Source of the DNA: Pseudovibrio sp947494035 | GTDB lineage: Bacteria > Pseudomonadota > Alphaproteobacteria > Rhizobiales > Stappiaceae | Assembly: GCA_947494035.1 (NCBI GenBank) | Contig: CANLTN010000007.1 | Coordinates: forward strand, 1 to 64,000 | DNA length: 64,000 nt | Direction of reading: 5' to 3' | Shown here: piece after piece, positions 8,926-17,397 of the stretch | Position numbering within the stretch: the stretch's first letter is position 1 | How the letters are laid out: each line of letters starts with the position of its first letter | Translations under genes and position numbers: made by a program | The notes under the pieces: generated by a model | Told to the model about the DNA's origin: nothing | Seen by the model: only the letters and a program-made list of their open reading frames with translations | Database searches by the model: none

Positions 8926-9069
8926 TCGCGTACTGGCCTGCGATTCGCATTAATGCGTATTCATATTTGTATGGAAACAAACATAAGTTTCTGAGGGTGC
9001 TCAAATAAAGAGAGTAACCGTATAAATCAATGTTTTCACCTGAAAGTTGCGGTGATCTGGCCGCTGGCA

Positions 9070-10308
9070 TCAGCCAATTTGCCGGGCGGCAGTCCCATCA
9101 TTCGTATTTTTTTGAGCTGGCAAAGTTTCTGGCATGAGGAACAGGTACATGTTGCCGCCAATGAGGGCCAGTATGGCAAGCATGATAAATGCAGGGGAGT
9201 AGCCGAAGAACTGGACGATCTCTTCGGCCATCAGATTGGAGGCTGCAGACCCAATGCCGACCACGGCGGCAAGGGCGCCTTGCACCAGATTGAAGCGGCC
9301 TGTGCCTCGGGTCAGGTCTGCGGCGATGAGCAGGATAATCACGCCGAAGATGCCGTTGGCGATCCCGTCCAGAGACTGGATGGAGATCAGGATAACGGGG
9401 TCTTCAAACCACATGAAGAGTATGCCGCGGATGGGCAGAATGAAGAAGGCCAGCAGGAAGAGCGGTTTGCGGCCCCAGCTATCGGCTTTGGCAGCGCAGA
9501 GGATGGACATGAGGGTCATCCAGAACTGCGCGACGATGATGCAGGCCGCGGCGAAGGCAATGCCGATGTTGACGTTGGAGTTGACCGAGAGCTTTTGCCC
9601 GACCAGTGGCAACATGGCGGCGTTGGCAAAGTGGAACATGAACACGCACAGCACCAGCGTGAGCAGGCGTTTGTCTGCCAGAATGGTGCCGATGGTGGAG
9701 GGTTCATCGCCATCATCGGGGGTGTGGTGCAGACCGCCACGGGCTGTGTTGTGGTTGATGGCCGAGCCGCTGACCATGCCGATGCTGATGGCCATGCCCA
9801 AGGCCATGATTGCCACCAGCCAGAACACACCGTCCGCCGAGATCCACAATGCCAGACCCGCACCCAATAGGGCGGCGAAGACGTTGCCGGAGTGGTTGGC
9901 GGCCTGATTGGCGCCCATTTGCACTGTGAAGTGCTCCGGCCCTGAAATGCCAAGGGTGATGGCTGCGATGCAGGGGCCGACGAAGGCAACTGCAACACCC
10001 ATGAAGATCTGGGCAATGTAGATCACCACCGGAAACTGGGGGAACAGCAGGATTGATATGGTCGCAAAGCCAATGAGCAGGGCGCAGGAGGCGAGCAGCA
10101 GGCGTTTTTTGCGGGTGCTGTCGATGAAGGCGCCCGCTGGGGTTTGCAGGGCAACCGTTGTCAGCGAGCCAATGGCCAGTGCCAGACCAATGTCGCCGGG
10201 GGACCAGTGCAAGCCGGTGAGCAGGTAGATTGCCAGATAGGGTCCGATTCCACCCACGACATCGCCAGCGAAAAAGTTCGTCCCTAGCATTGCCTTGTTG
10301 AGCTTCAT
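9070..10308 (-). CDS. MFS transporter
   Basis: About 412 residues from the Met at 10308; the frame stays open to 10371 but the first helix (FFAGDVVGGIGPYLAIYLL) begins right after the chosen start. Twelve hydrophobic segments can be counted. The loop after helix 2 reads GAFIDSTRKKRLLL, a variant of the MFS loop 2-3 motif, and a related loop AKADSWGRKPLFLLA occurs in the second half. It is a proton-coupled inner-membrane carrier of unknown substrate. The ROK regulator gene follows on the same strand, which hints at a sugar or sugar derivative. Confidence 0.85.
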   Translation of the reverse strand: MKLNKAMLGTNFFAGDVVGGIGPYLAIYLLTGLHWSPGDIGLALAIGSLTTVALQTPAGAFIDSTRKKRLLLASCALLIGFATISILLFPQFPVVIYIAQIFMGVAVAFVGPCIAAITLGISGPEHFTVQMGANQAANHSGNVFAALLGAGLALWISADGVFWLVAIMALGMAISIGMVSGSAINHNTARGGLHHTPDDGDEPSTIGTILADKRLLTLVLCVFMFHFANAAMLPLVGQKLSVNSNVNIGIAFAAACIIVAQFWMTLMSILCAAKADSWGRKPLFLLAFFILPIRGILFMWFEDPVILISIQSLDGIANGIFGVIILLIAADLTRGTGRFNLVQGALAAVVGIGSAASNLMAEEIVQFFGYSPAFIMLAILALIGGNMYLFLMPETLPAQKNTNDGTAARQIG

Positions 10309-10436
10309 GTGAACCCTGACTGTTGTGCTGTCTGGGGCGAGAATAGGTGAGAGTTCTCTCCAACCCACCAAGGATTTTCCTCGATTGTGGGAGCCTTGAT
10401 TAAGCTGCTGTCAAACCACGATAGCTACGGTTAGGC

Positions 10437-11705
10437 ATGTCGGTCTCTCTTGGCGTTTCCGCGCTTATCTTCTTTGGCATTGCTGTTCGCCAGTGGCTTC
10501 CGTCCATGGTGCGGATTTGGCACATTATGTTTGCAGGGGCGGTTGTGCTGCTGTTGTTGGGAGAGATTACGCCCGCTGCTGCGCTTCAGGCCGTCGACTG
10601 GCATTTGATTATCTATCTGTTTGCCGTGTTCAGTATCGCTTCCTCGTTGTATGACACGGGTCTTTCTCAGGAAATTGCGGACCTGTTGTTAAAGCGGGCC
10701 AATGCGGGTGCGGTGCTACTGTGGTTCATTGTGGCTTCTGCGATTTGCGCAGCGGTGCTGACCAATGATGCAGCGGCGGTGATTGGTGTGCCGATTGCGA
10801 TAATCTTAAGCCGCGCTTTCAAGTGGAAGCTGACGGTGGTTCTGGTGGCGCTGTGTGCAGCCGTGACGGTTGGCTCCATGGTGTCGCCCGTTGGCAACCC
10901 GCAGAACATTTTGGTGGTGAACGCGGCTGATTTTCCAAATATGCTGGCGACCTTCATCGTATGGGCGCTGGTGCCCGGTGTGATTTGCCTTGTTGCGGTG
11001 TTTTTCCGTTTTCACTGGCTGGTGAAGAAGAACGGGTCGGATGAGAGTGCGCTGGTCTCCAAGGACGTGGAGAAACAAACTGAGGCGGTTGAGGTGAGTA
11101 GGCGGCAGTGGCCGGCGATCGTCTCCGTTGTGCTGCTGGTGGGCATTATCACGGGTGATAGTTTGGGCCGGACGTACTTCCACCTTGGCCCGCTGCCGTT
11201 TGGCTGGGTGGGGCTGGTGTCTTGCTTGCCGATTTATCTGGCGGGGGATGAGCGCTTGCGGGTGTTTCGTGAGGTGGACTGGCCGACGCTGATCTTCTTT
11301 GTGGCCATGTTCATCGTTACCGGCTCCCTCTACGAATCCGGTTCCCTGCAATATATGTTGGGTTCTTTACAAGGTGAGCTGGCGGACCTGACGATTACCG
11401 CAGTGGTGAGCTTTTGGGCCAGCCAGTTGTTTTCCAATGTGCCCGTGGTGGAGCTTTACCTGAAGCTGCTGGACGGCGGCACCACCGGCACCTTCATGAT
11501 GCTCTCGACCATCTCCACCGTGGCAGGAAACCTCTTCATCATCTCCGCCGCCAGCAACGTCATCGTCGTCCAACAAGCCGAAAAATTTGGCGCAACCCCC
11601 TTCACCTTCTGGCAATTCTGCTGGTGGATGCTGCCGATTACAGTGTTTTGTGTGGTGGTGAGCTATGGTTGGATTGTGGGGCTGACGTGGTTGGGTGTGG
11701 GGTGA
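10437..11705 (+). CDS. SLC13/ArsB-like anion permease
   Basis: A 422-residue protein with about eleven hydrophobic segments. VLTNDAAAVIGVPIAI (about residues 105-120) and MVSPVGNPQNILV (about 148-160) match the duplicated T-N-D and S-P-x-G-N-P-Q-N anion-site motifs of the citrate transporter/ArsB/NhaD superfamily. A second pair is seen near the C-terminus (LFSNVPVVELYL, ISAASNVIVV). It lies divergent from the MFS gene with about 130 bases between them. Its substrate may be a carboxylate, arsenite or a cation; sequence alone does not decide. No arsenic genes are near. Confidence 0.8.
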   Translation: MSVSLGVSALIFFGIAVRQWLPSMVRIWHIMFAGAVVLLLLGEITPAAALQAVDWHLIIYLFAVFSIASSLYDTGLSQEIADLLLKRANAGAVLLWFIVASAICAAVLTNDAAAVIGVPIAIILSRAFKWKLTVVLVALCAAVTVGSMVSPVGNPQNILVVNAADFPNMLATFIVWALVPGVICLVAVFFRFHWLVKKNGSDESALVSKDVEKQTEAVEVSRRQWPAIVSVVLLVGIITGDSLGRTYFHLGPLPFGWVGLVSCLPIYLAGDERLRVFREVDWPTLIFFVAMFIVTGSLYESGSLQYMLGSLQGELADLTITAVVSFWASQLFSNVPVVELYLKLLDGGTTGTFMMLSTISTVAGNLFIISAASNVIVVQQAEKFGATPFTFWQFCWWMLPITVFCVVVSYGWIVGLTWLGVG

Positions 11706-11814
11706 GAGGTGCAATATGTTATCTTGTGCGATTATAAATTGTATTCAAAGTCGCCTCGCAGTACCGTGATAACAAACTAAGTTTTGACTCCCTACAATTG
11801 AATGGATATCTGCG

Positions 11815-12444
11815 TTGGGCCTATTTTCTTTTCTTGGAAAACGTCGAGAGCTGGATCATTCCTTAAAGCAGGCATCTCTCGGGGCTAAGGGTTCCGGTGA
11901 TGTCTCTGGCCACATATTTGAGAACTTAGAGACTGGCTTGCCGCGGAATCTGTATTGGTCTGTTTGTGTTGACTTGCACGCGATTGAATATCTCGATGAT
12001 GTTTGGGAAACGAGCTTGACCTTTGAGTGGCTGACGATGTCCACAAAGAGTTCTTCTTTTGAGATTTCTAATGAGAGTTTTTGTGGCCCGACCTGCACAT
12101 GGTATTTCATTAATCAGCATATTCCTGCAAAGTCCGGAACTATCTCATTGGTGTCTGTTGATGGTTTTCGCTGTGTTGAGATCGCTTTTTCAGCGCTTTT
12201 TGATTTCCCTGGGTTTGATAATGATCCGTGCCAAAACATTGAGATCAAGGGTACAGTAAAACTGCATTGCTCAGGAGTCTCGTTGCTGCGGGATCATGTT
12301 CTGCCAAAAGCAAACTCTGAAAGTGAGGCACGAGCTATGATTGCGCCCTACTTCTCTGAGATTGTTAGCTTCTCTCACAAGGTACAGGAAGACGAAGACG
12401 GTTGGCCAGTCGAAGTGACTGATAGATTTCTCTTTGTGCCTTAA
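11815..12444 (+). CDS. Hypothetical protein
   Basis: A 209-residue frame starting at a TTG with only a weak GGAT upstream. The product is soluble and acidic, starting MGLFSFLGKRREL, with several Cys and Trp and no signal peptide or membrane helix. No family is recognised. The codon use is more AT-rich than the flanking permease, and the frame overlaps the open frame of the next gene. It looks like a real but unclassified accessory gene. Confidence 0.5.
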   Translation: MGLFSFLGKRRELDHSLKQASLGAKGSGDVSGHIFENLETGLPRNLYWSVCVDLHAIEYLDDVWETSLTFEWLTMSTKSSSFEISNESFCGPTCTWYFINQHIPAKSGTISLVSVDGFRCVEIAFSALFDFPGFDNDPCQNIEIKGTVKLHCSGVSLLRDHVLPKANSESEARAMIAPYFSEIVSFSHKVQEDEDGWPVEVTDRFLFVP

Positions 12445-12475
12445 TACATATGACGAGTTCATTTCGATCAGGAAT

Positions 12476-13000
12476 GTGAAAAGCTCCAGAGTGAAAAAGC
12501 AGCGTGTGATGGTTGTTGGGTGTCCGGGGGCGGGGAAGTCTACGGTGGCTAGGCGGTTGGCTGCTGTTACCGGTTTGCCGCTTGTGCATCTGGATTTTCA
12601 TTATTGGCAGGCTGGTTGGGTGCCAACTGAGAAAAAGGTTTGGGTAGAGAAGGTGAAGGCCTTAGCGGCTGAGCCTCGTTGGATCATTGACGGGAACTAT
12701 GGGGGGACGATGGAGTATCGTGTGGCCCGTGCTGATAAGGTGATCCACCTCGACTTCCCGACACATATTTGTCTTTACCGCACGTTTCGGCGGATGTTGG
12801 CTGGCATAGGAAAGAAGCGAGAGGCCGAATTTGTTGAGGGTTGCGAAGAACGCTTTGACTGGAAATTTCTTTGGTTTGTGTTCAATTACAAACGAGCACA
12901 CAGACCACGCGATCTTGCAAAACTAGCATACTTTGATGGCAGGGTGCTGAGGTTTGAGCATCCCAGAGAGCTGGAGCGGTTTTTGGGGATGGTTAGGTAG
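12476..13000 (+). CDS. P-loop kinase-like protein (FlaR/adenylate-kinase-like)
   Basis: About 174 residues from the GTG at 12476, which follows a CAGGAA-type site; the frame stays open to 12434 and an internal ATG at 12509 is possible. The Walker A motif GCPGAGKST comes near the N-terminus and is followed by LPLVHLDFHYWQAGW and WIIDGNYGGT, the two signatures of the family often annotated as DNA topology modulation protein FlaR or AAA kinase. A basic lid RTFRRMLAGIGKKRE and a C-terminal helix complete the domain. The family probably phosphorylates a small molecule; the substrate is unknown. Confidence 0.75.
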   Translation: MKSSRVKKQRVMVVGCPGAGKSTVARRLAAVTGLPLVHLDFHYWQAGWVPTEKKVWVEKVKALAAEPRWIIDGNYGGTMEYRVARADKVIHLDFPTHICLYRTFRRMLAGIGKKREAEFVEGCEERFDWKFLWFVFNYKRAHRPRDLAKLAYFDGRVLRFEHPRELERFLGMVR

Positions 13001-13353
13001 GGGATAAAAAAGTCCTACGTGTTTCATGCGGTGGACGCTGTCGATTACGGTGTTTTGAGTATAGTGGTGAACAATGCATGGCTTGTGGGACACACGGTAT
13101 TGGACGTGGGACCATTATCATTGACTTCTGTGCATTACTGCAAACTCGGAGGACAGTGCTGAGCATAAGCTTCAATAAATTTAATATGGATAATGAGGCA
13201 ACGCACAATCCGCATGTTGATGCGTGCTGCAGATGAGCATTGAACTGGAGAATTTAGTTTGATGATAATTGAGAAAAACCTATAGTCCTTACTGAAGCGG
13301 AGGGAAGGCAAACGCTTCTAAACTATTTTTCTTGTGATAGGCATTTAATATAA
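13001..13353. other. Intergenic AT-rich stretch without a recognised gene
   Basis: About 350 bases before an AT-rich accessory gene. Short frames on both strands lack start signals and known domains. No terminator or RNA gene was recognised. Confidence 0.35.
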
Positions 13354-14019
13354 ATGGAACTTATAAAGATTATTCATGATCGGACCAATGCGATTTTGGA
13401 GCGCTTCAAACAAATCGGGGCGCCGCCAAAAGTGGCAATTTCTCAAGATCATAATTTTAAGAATTTAGAGCAGCTATTCGATGGGAAAATTACACAGGGT
13501 GCTGTTGAAGATATTCTGTATTTCAATAGTAGAGTATCTCCAGACGAATCATTTGTCTTAGTGCGCCCATGTTATGAACAATGTCGCGAGGCTTACATAG
13601 ATTTCATCAATTCGGTCTATGGGTCGGATTTTTCGACGCAAGACCTACCTAAAGGAATTGATATTGATCACCTTCTTGCGAAATCAAATTCGCCTGACTA
13701 TTCGTGGATTCGATTGGAAGCAGTTGCAGCTTCAGTTAACCGGTCTCACGGCGCTGGAGTAGAGAAGAGAAATTCAAACTCCCCAATTACTGCTGCGAGA
13801 AAACAGAGTAATTATCACCATGGCTCGATGACTTGGCTTTCTGCTGCGAAACTTGCAGCACTTAAATCTCCACTTATTAGTAAATCCAAGACTGCTTCAG
13901 AAAGATCCGAGGCAATTATACAGTACTTTGTTAACATGGGCTTTGAAAGAAAAATTGTAGAGGTTGGACTTAGCGTAGTGATTCATAATAGTGAAGATGA
14001 AACTCTCTTTTCATTCTAA
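13354..14019 (+). CDS. Hypothetical protein with a possible HNH-like motif
   Basis: A 221-residue protein, AT-rich compared with its neighbours. The central part holds GIDIDHLLAKS (101-111, with D105-H106) and then RLEAVAASVNRSHGAGVEK (120-138, with N129). A D-H pair followed about 23 residues later by N in an R/N-rich helix resembles the beta-beta-alpha metal site of HNH nucleases, but the third His is not obvious. If correct it could be a stand-alone nuclease or a toxin-type domain; this is tentative. There is no signal peptide and no clear partner gene. A strong terminator follows. Confidence 0.5.
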   Translation: MELIKIIHDRTNAILERFKQIGAPPKVAISQDHNFKNLEQLFDGKITQGAVEDILYFNSRVSPDESFVLVRPCYEQCREAYIDFINSVYGSDFSTQDLPKGIDIDHLLAKSNSPDYSWIRLEAVAASVNRSHGAGVEKRNSNSPITAARKQSNYHHGSMTWLSAAKLAALKSPLISKSKTASERSEAIIQYFVNMGFERKIVEVGLSVVIHNSEDETLFSF

Positions 14020-14084
14020 ATGTTTAACCCGATAAGGAACGTACATACGATCGTACGAAAGGGTACAAGTTCCTCCCAAAACAC

Positions 14085-14125
14085 AAAAAGCCAGAAAGCG
14101 TCCCCCCACGCTTTCTGGCTTTTTT
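14085..14125. terminator. Bidirectional Rho-independent terminator
   Basis: A 17-bp perfect stem (AAAAAGCCAGAAAGCGT at 14085-14101 pairing with 14108-14124) with a six-base CCCCCC loop and A/T runs on both sides. It lies between the convergent 13354-14019 gene and hpd and can end transcription of both. Confidence 0.9.
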
Positions 14126-14144
14126 CAGCTGCGGGTGCTGCTGG

Positions 14145-15254
14145 TTATTCGGCGGCGTTTTGATTGATGACGCCGCGTTGGATTTGGTCTTCTTCGATGC
14201 TTTCGAAGAGGGCGCGGAAGTTGCCTTCGCCGAAGCCTTCGTCGCCTTTGCGTTGGATGAACTCGAAGAAGATTGGGCCGATGACGGTTTTGGAGAAGAT
14301 CTGTAGCAGGATCCTGGTCATGCCGCCGCCGATGACGCCTTCGCCATCAATGAGAATGCCGTGTTTGGCCATGCGGTTGAGTGGCTCGGTGTGGCCGTGT
14401 ACGCGCTCGGCGCTGCGGTCGTAGTAGGTTTGTGGTGGGCCGGGCATGAACTTGAGGCCATCGTCTGCCAGCTTGTCGGTGGCGTCGTAGATGTCATCGG
14501 TGCCAACGGCGATGTGCTGGATGCCTTCGCCTTTGTACTTTCTCAGGTACTCTTCGATCTGGCTGGTGTCATCCTTGGACTCGTTCAGCGGAATGCGGAT
14601 TTTGCCACAGGGTGAGGTGATCGCTCGGCTGACGAGGCCAGTGATGCGGCCATCAATGTTGAAGAAGTGGATCTGCTTGAAGTTGAAGAGCTCACGGTAG
14701 AACGCCCACCACTTGTCCATATTGCCGCGATAGACGTTGTGGGTCAGGTGGTCGAGGTAATAGAAGCTCTTGCCGGTTGGCTTTGCATCTGCTTCGCCCA
14801 GCCAGTCGAACTCCTCAGAATAGGCAGAGCCTTTGTCGCCGTACTTGTCGATGAAGTAGAGCAGGGAACCGCCGATGCCCATGATGGCAGGGGCATTGAG
14901 GGTTTTGTCGGAGCCGGTGTAAGGTTCTGCCCCGCAGCTGATGGCATGTTCAAATGCGTGCTGTGCATTCACAACGCGCCATGCCATGGATGGTGCGCAC
15001 GGGCCGTGCTCGTCAATGAAGCGGGAGGCGAAGCTGTTTGGCTCGGCGTTGAGGATGTAGTTTACATCGCCCTGACGGTAAACGGTGATGTTCTTGTTTC
15101 GATGCTTTGCGACTGGAACAAAGCCCATGCGGCGGAAGAGGACGTCCAGCTTTTCCGGCTCTGGATGGGCGAACTCAACGAACTCGAAACCGTCGGTGCC
15201 AGCTGGGTTATCTTTGGTGATTTCAGCTGGTCCTGCGTCATGCGGAAATGGGCC
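14145..15254 (-). CDS. hpd: 4-hydroxyphenylpyruvate dioxygenase
   Basis: About 369 residues from the ATG at 15254, which follows a strong GAGGAGG ribosome site; the frame stays open to 15329. Two VOC domains are present. The Fe(II) ligands of the family are all visible: H170 (LDHLTHNVY), H248 (GIQHIAV) and E332 (FFEFIQRKG), and the C-terminal GFGEGNFRALF closes the active site. The enzyme turns 4-hydroxyphenylpyruvate and O2 into homogentisate in tyrosine breakdown. No hmgA or other tyrosine gene is in the window. A divergent Lrp-type regulator gene shares the promoter region and probably controls it. Confidence 0.95.
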   Translation of the reverse strand, partial: GPFPHDAGPAEITKDNPAGTDGFEFVEFAHPEPEKLDVLFRRMGFVPVAKHRNKNITVYRQGDVNYILNAEPNSFASRFIDEHGPCAPSMAWRVVNAQHAFEHAISCGAEPYTGSDKTLNAPAIMGIGGSLLYFIDKYGDKGSAYSEEFDWLGEADAKPTGKSFYYLDHLTHNVYRGNMDKWWAFYRELFNFKQIHFFNIDGRITGLVSRAITSPCGKIRIPLNESKDDTSQIEEYLRKYKGEGIQHIAVGTDDIYDATDKLADDGLKFMPGPPQTYYDRSAERVHGHTEPLNRMAKHGILIDGEGVIGGGMTRILLQIFSKTVIGPIFFEFIQRKGDEGFGEGNFRALFESIEEDQIQRGVINQNAAE

Positions 15255-15334
15255 CATTTGTTCCTCCTCAAACAAGGCGATCTCAGTTTGGAACCATTCT
15301 GAAATATCTGCGACGCGACAGGTTTGCATTCTTA

Positions 15335-15346
15335 CGTGAATTCACG
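15335..15346. promoter_or_regulatory. Palindromic candidate operator 1 between hpd and the Lrp-type gene
   Basis: CGTGAATTCACG is a perfect 12-bp palindrome in the short divergent gap. Lrp/AsnC proteins commonly bind such sites in their own promoter. A second, related site with the same GAATT-like core follows about 20 bases on, i.e. two helical turns away. Confidence 0.55.
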
Positions 15347-15354
15347 CAGTATAT

Positions 15355-15367
15355 GCACGAATTGTGC
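15355..15367. promoter_or_regulatory. Palindromic candidate operator 2 between hpd and the Lrp-type gene
   Basis: GCACGAATTGTGC is a near-palindrome centred about 20 bases from the first site, flanked by ATAT on both sides (TATATGCAC ... GTGCGTCATATAT). Equal spacing by about two turns fits cooperative binding by an Lrp/AsnC dimer array. The match of the two sites is seen; binding is inferred. Confidence 0.5.
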
Positions 15368-15374
15368 GTCATAT

Positions 15375-15860
15375 ATGGATTTGGTGCGAAAGATGATTGA
15401 GCTTGACCGGTTTGACCGAAAATTGCTTGCAGCGCTGCAGGAGGATGCCAGCCAGACCAATCAGGAGCTGGGGGAGGTGGTTCACCTGTCGGCCTCGCAG
15501 GTTTCGCGGCGGCGGACGCGGTTGGAGCAGGAGCGGGTGATCCGCCGGTATAAGGCGGATTTGTCGCCGGAATATCTGGGGCTGGATGTAATGGCGTTTG
15601 TGGGGGTGGCGCTGGCCACGCACAACAAGGAGAACGCCAAGCTGTTTCGGGATTTGGTGCGCACCATCCCCAGCGTGCAGGAGGCCTACGCCATGACGGG
15701 GGACATGGATTACATGCTCAAGATCAGGGTGAAGGATTTGAAAGCGCTGGGTGAGGTGATCAACAACGAGCTGCTACCGCACGAGGCGGTGCAGAATGTG
15801 CGCAGTTCGATCTCCATGGAAACGCTGCGCGACGATAATCATCTGCCTTTAGGTGGATGA
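15375..15860 (+). CDS. Lrp/AsnC family transcriptional regulator
   Basis: About 161 residues from the ATG at 15375; an ATG at 15393 is also possible. The N-terminal helix-turn-helix (LDRFDRKLLAALQEDASQTN ... HLSASQVSRRRTRLEQ) is followed by a RAM/AsnC ligand domain with VPSVQEAYAMTGDMDYMLKI-like strands, including the conserved G-D-x-D-Y. Divergent from hpd with palindromes between, it is probably a local regulator that responds to tyrosine, phenylalanine or an intermediate. An operator-bound autoregulatory loop is likely. Confidence 0.9.
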   Translation: MDLVRKMIELDRFDRKLLAALQEDASQTNQELGEVVHLSASQVSRRRTRLEQERVIRRYKADLSPEYLGLDVMAFVGVALATHNKENAKLFRDLVRTIPSVQEAYAMTGDMDYMLKIRVKDLKALGEVINNELLPHEAVQNVRSSISMETLRDDNHLPLGG

Positions 15861-15981
15861 ACATTACAGTTTTGTTAGGTAGCAATTTTGCGGTTGAACG
15901 TCTCTTGACGTGGAATCCCCGGCTTCCCATCTCCATATGAGCTTGGCGTGAAACGTCAGGATCAACGAGATAGGATTATTG

Positions 15982-16761
15982 ATGTTCGACAGCAAGGCAC
16001 TTCTTGATCAGTTCTTAGGTTCCAACGGAGGCAATCAGGCCCGTGGTGCTTTGGACAAAGGGCAGTCGTACATCAAAAATAACGCTGGTGGTCTTGCAGG
16101 TGGTGCCCTTGCTGGTGGATTAGCCGGATATCTTCTGAGCGGCAAGAAGAGCAAGAAGCTTGGCAAAAAGGCCGTGAAATACGGCGGCATGGCGCTTGTT
16201 GGCGGCCTTGCCTACAAAGCTTTCCAGACATGGCAGAGCAACCAGAACAATGGCGGAAGCGGTGGTACTGCTGCGCCTCAGGGTTCTGCACCGACGCAGG
16301 CTCAGCCTACTCGGGCAACTGTTATGCCTGTTCCTGAACCGCTAGCCTTGCCGGACCCGACCGGCACTGCGTTTGACCCGGATACCGGGAACGGTGATGG
16401 CAAAGGGTTTGCCATGGCGCTGATCATCGCGATGATTCAAGCTGCCAAAGCAGATGGCAATGTGGACGGCGTTGAGATGCAGCGCATCTTTGAAAAGCTG
16501 GATGAGCTTGGTCTGGGTGCTGAGGAAAAAGCGTTCGTTCTGGACGAGATGCGCGCGCCGTTGGATATTGACCGTGTGGTTGCGTTTGCGACGTGTCCTG
16601 AAACGGCAGCAGAGATTTACGCTGCATCGCGCCTTGCGATTGATCCGGATTCTCCGGCAGAGCAGGCATACCTGATGATGTTGGGGGCGCGGCTGGAGCT
16701 GGATGGTGGCTTGGTTGCGGAGCTGGATAAGGCGATTGCAGCGGCCCAGGCGCAGGCATAA
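15982..16761 (+). CDS. DUF533 (YebE-like) protein
   Basis: About 259 residues from the ATG at 15982, with TAGGA seven bases before it; a TTG directly upstream is an alternative. The N-terminal part has a Gly/Ala-rich hydrophobic stretch (GGLAGGALAGGLAGYLLSG), then a Lys cluster, a second hydrophobic stretch, and a low-complexity Pro/Gln/Thr linker. The C-terminal 130 residues form the TerB-like helical domain (ALIIAMIQAAKADGNVDGVE with the D-G-x-V-D-G-x-E pattern). YebE-like proteins are inner-membrane or membrane-associated and of unknown role. Confidence 0.87.
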   Translation: MFDSKALLDQFLGSNGGNQARGALDKGQSYIKNNAGGLAGGALAGGLAGYLLSGKKSKKLGKKAVKYGGMALVGGLAYKAFQTWQSNQNNGGSGGTAAPQGSAPTQAQPTRATVMPVPEPLALPDPTGTAFDPDTGNGDGKGFAMALIIAMIQAAKADGNVDGVEMQRIFEKLDELGLGAEEKAFVLDEMRAPLDIDRVVAFATCPETAAEIYAASRLAIDPDSPAEQAYLMMLGARLELDGGLVAELDKAIAAAQAQA

Positions 16762-16811
16762 ACGCGCCAAAATTTGTATTGCTCGCAAATCGGGTGGTTA
16801 CGGTTTGCGGT

Positions 16812-16853
16812 AGGCCATAGGTTGCTCCCAACTTGAGGAGTGACCTATGGCCT
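16812..16853 (+). promoter_or_regulatory. Hairpin covering the ribosome site and start codon of the DUF1203 gene
   Basis: AGGCCATAGGT (16812-16822) is the exact reverse complement of ACCTATGGCCT (16843-16853). Two G-U pairs and CTCC (16825-16828) with GGAG (16837-16840) extend it to a 17-bp stem with an eight-base loop. The right side contains both the GGAG ribosome site and the ATG at 16847, so in the folded mRNA both would be hidden. Confidence 0.7.
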
Positions 16854-17314
16854 TTATTATTTCCGGATTGAAATCAAACGAGTTTGAAGCGCTGAACGGC
16901 TTGAGCGACGAGCAGCTGGCAGAGCGTAATGTGGTTGTTTATGTGGCTAATGAGAAGCCGGGCTTTCCTTGCCGCGTTACGTTGGATGATGCCGAGGTTG
17001 GGGAGCGGGTGTTTTTGTTGAACTATGCTTACCAGCCACATGACACGCCCTACAAAGCCTCCCATGCGATTTTTGTGCGTGAGAATGCCTCTGACGCTGC
17101 GCCTTATGTGAATGAGGTTCCGGTGTCGCTGTCTTCCCGCTTGCTTTCACTTCGCGGGTTTGATGCGAACCAGATGATGGTTGAAGCGGATATTGCGCAG
17201 GGGGATGACATCAAGTCGATGCTGGAGAGCTTTTTTCAAAATCCGGAAGTCTCTTATATTCAAATGCATTATGCGCGGCGTGGTTGTTTTGCAGCAGTGG
17301 CACATCGGGATTGA
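16847..17314 (+). CDS. DUF1203 domain-containing protein
   Basis: A 155-residue protein matching DUF1203 along its length: ISGL at the start, KPGFPCRVTLDDAEVGERVFLLNY (residues 39-62), and TPYKASHAIFVRE (about 68-80). The conserved Cys, Arg, Asp and His residues of these motifs are present. No biochemical role is known. A TGAGGAG ribosome site lies seven bases before the ATG but is locked in a predicted 17-bp hairpin that also contains the start codon. It sits alone between DUF533 and a GMC oxidoreductase. Confidence 0.88.
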   Translation: MAFIISGLKSNEFEALNGLSDEQLAERNVVVYVANEKPGFPCRVTLDDAEVGERVFLLNYAYQPHDTPYKASHAIFVRENASDAAPYVNEVPVSLSSRLLSLRGFDANQMMVEADIAQGDDIKSMLESFFQNPEVSYIQMHYARRGCFAAVAHRD

Positions 17315-17397
17315 TCTAAACCTATCTTACTAGTGCAATTGGCCCGTTCAGTTTCTATCCTAAGCGCCAAAGAGGATGGGAGCTTGGGAGGGCTGGC

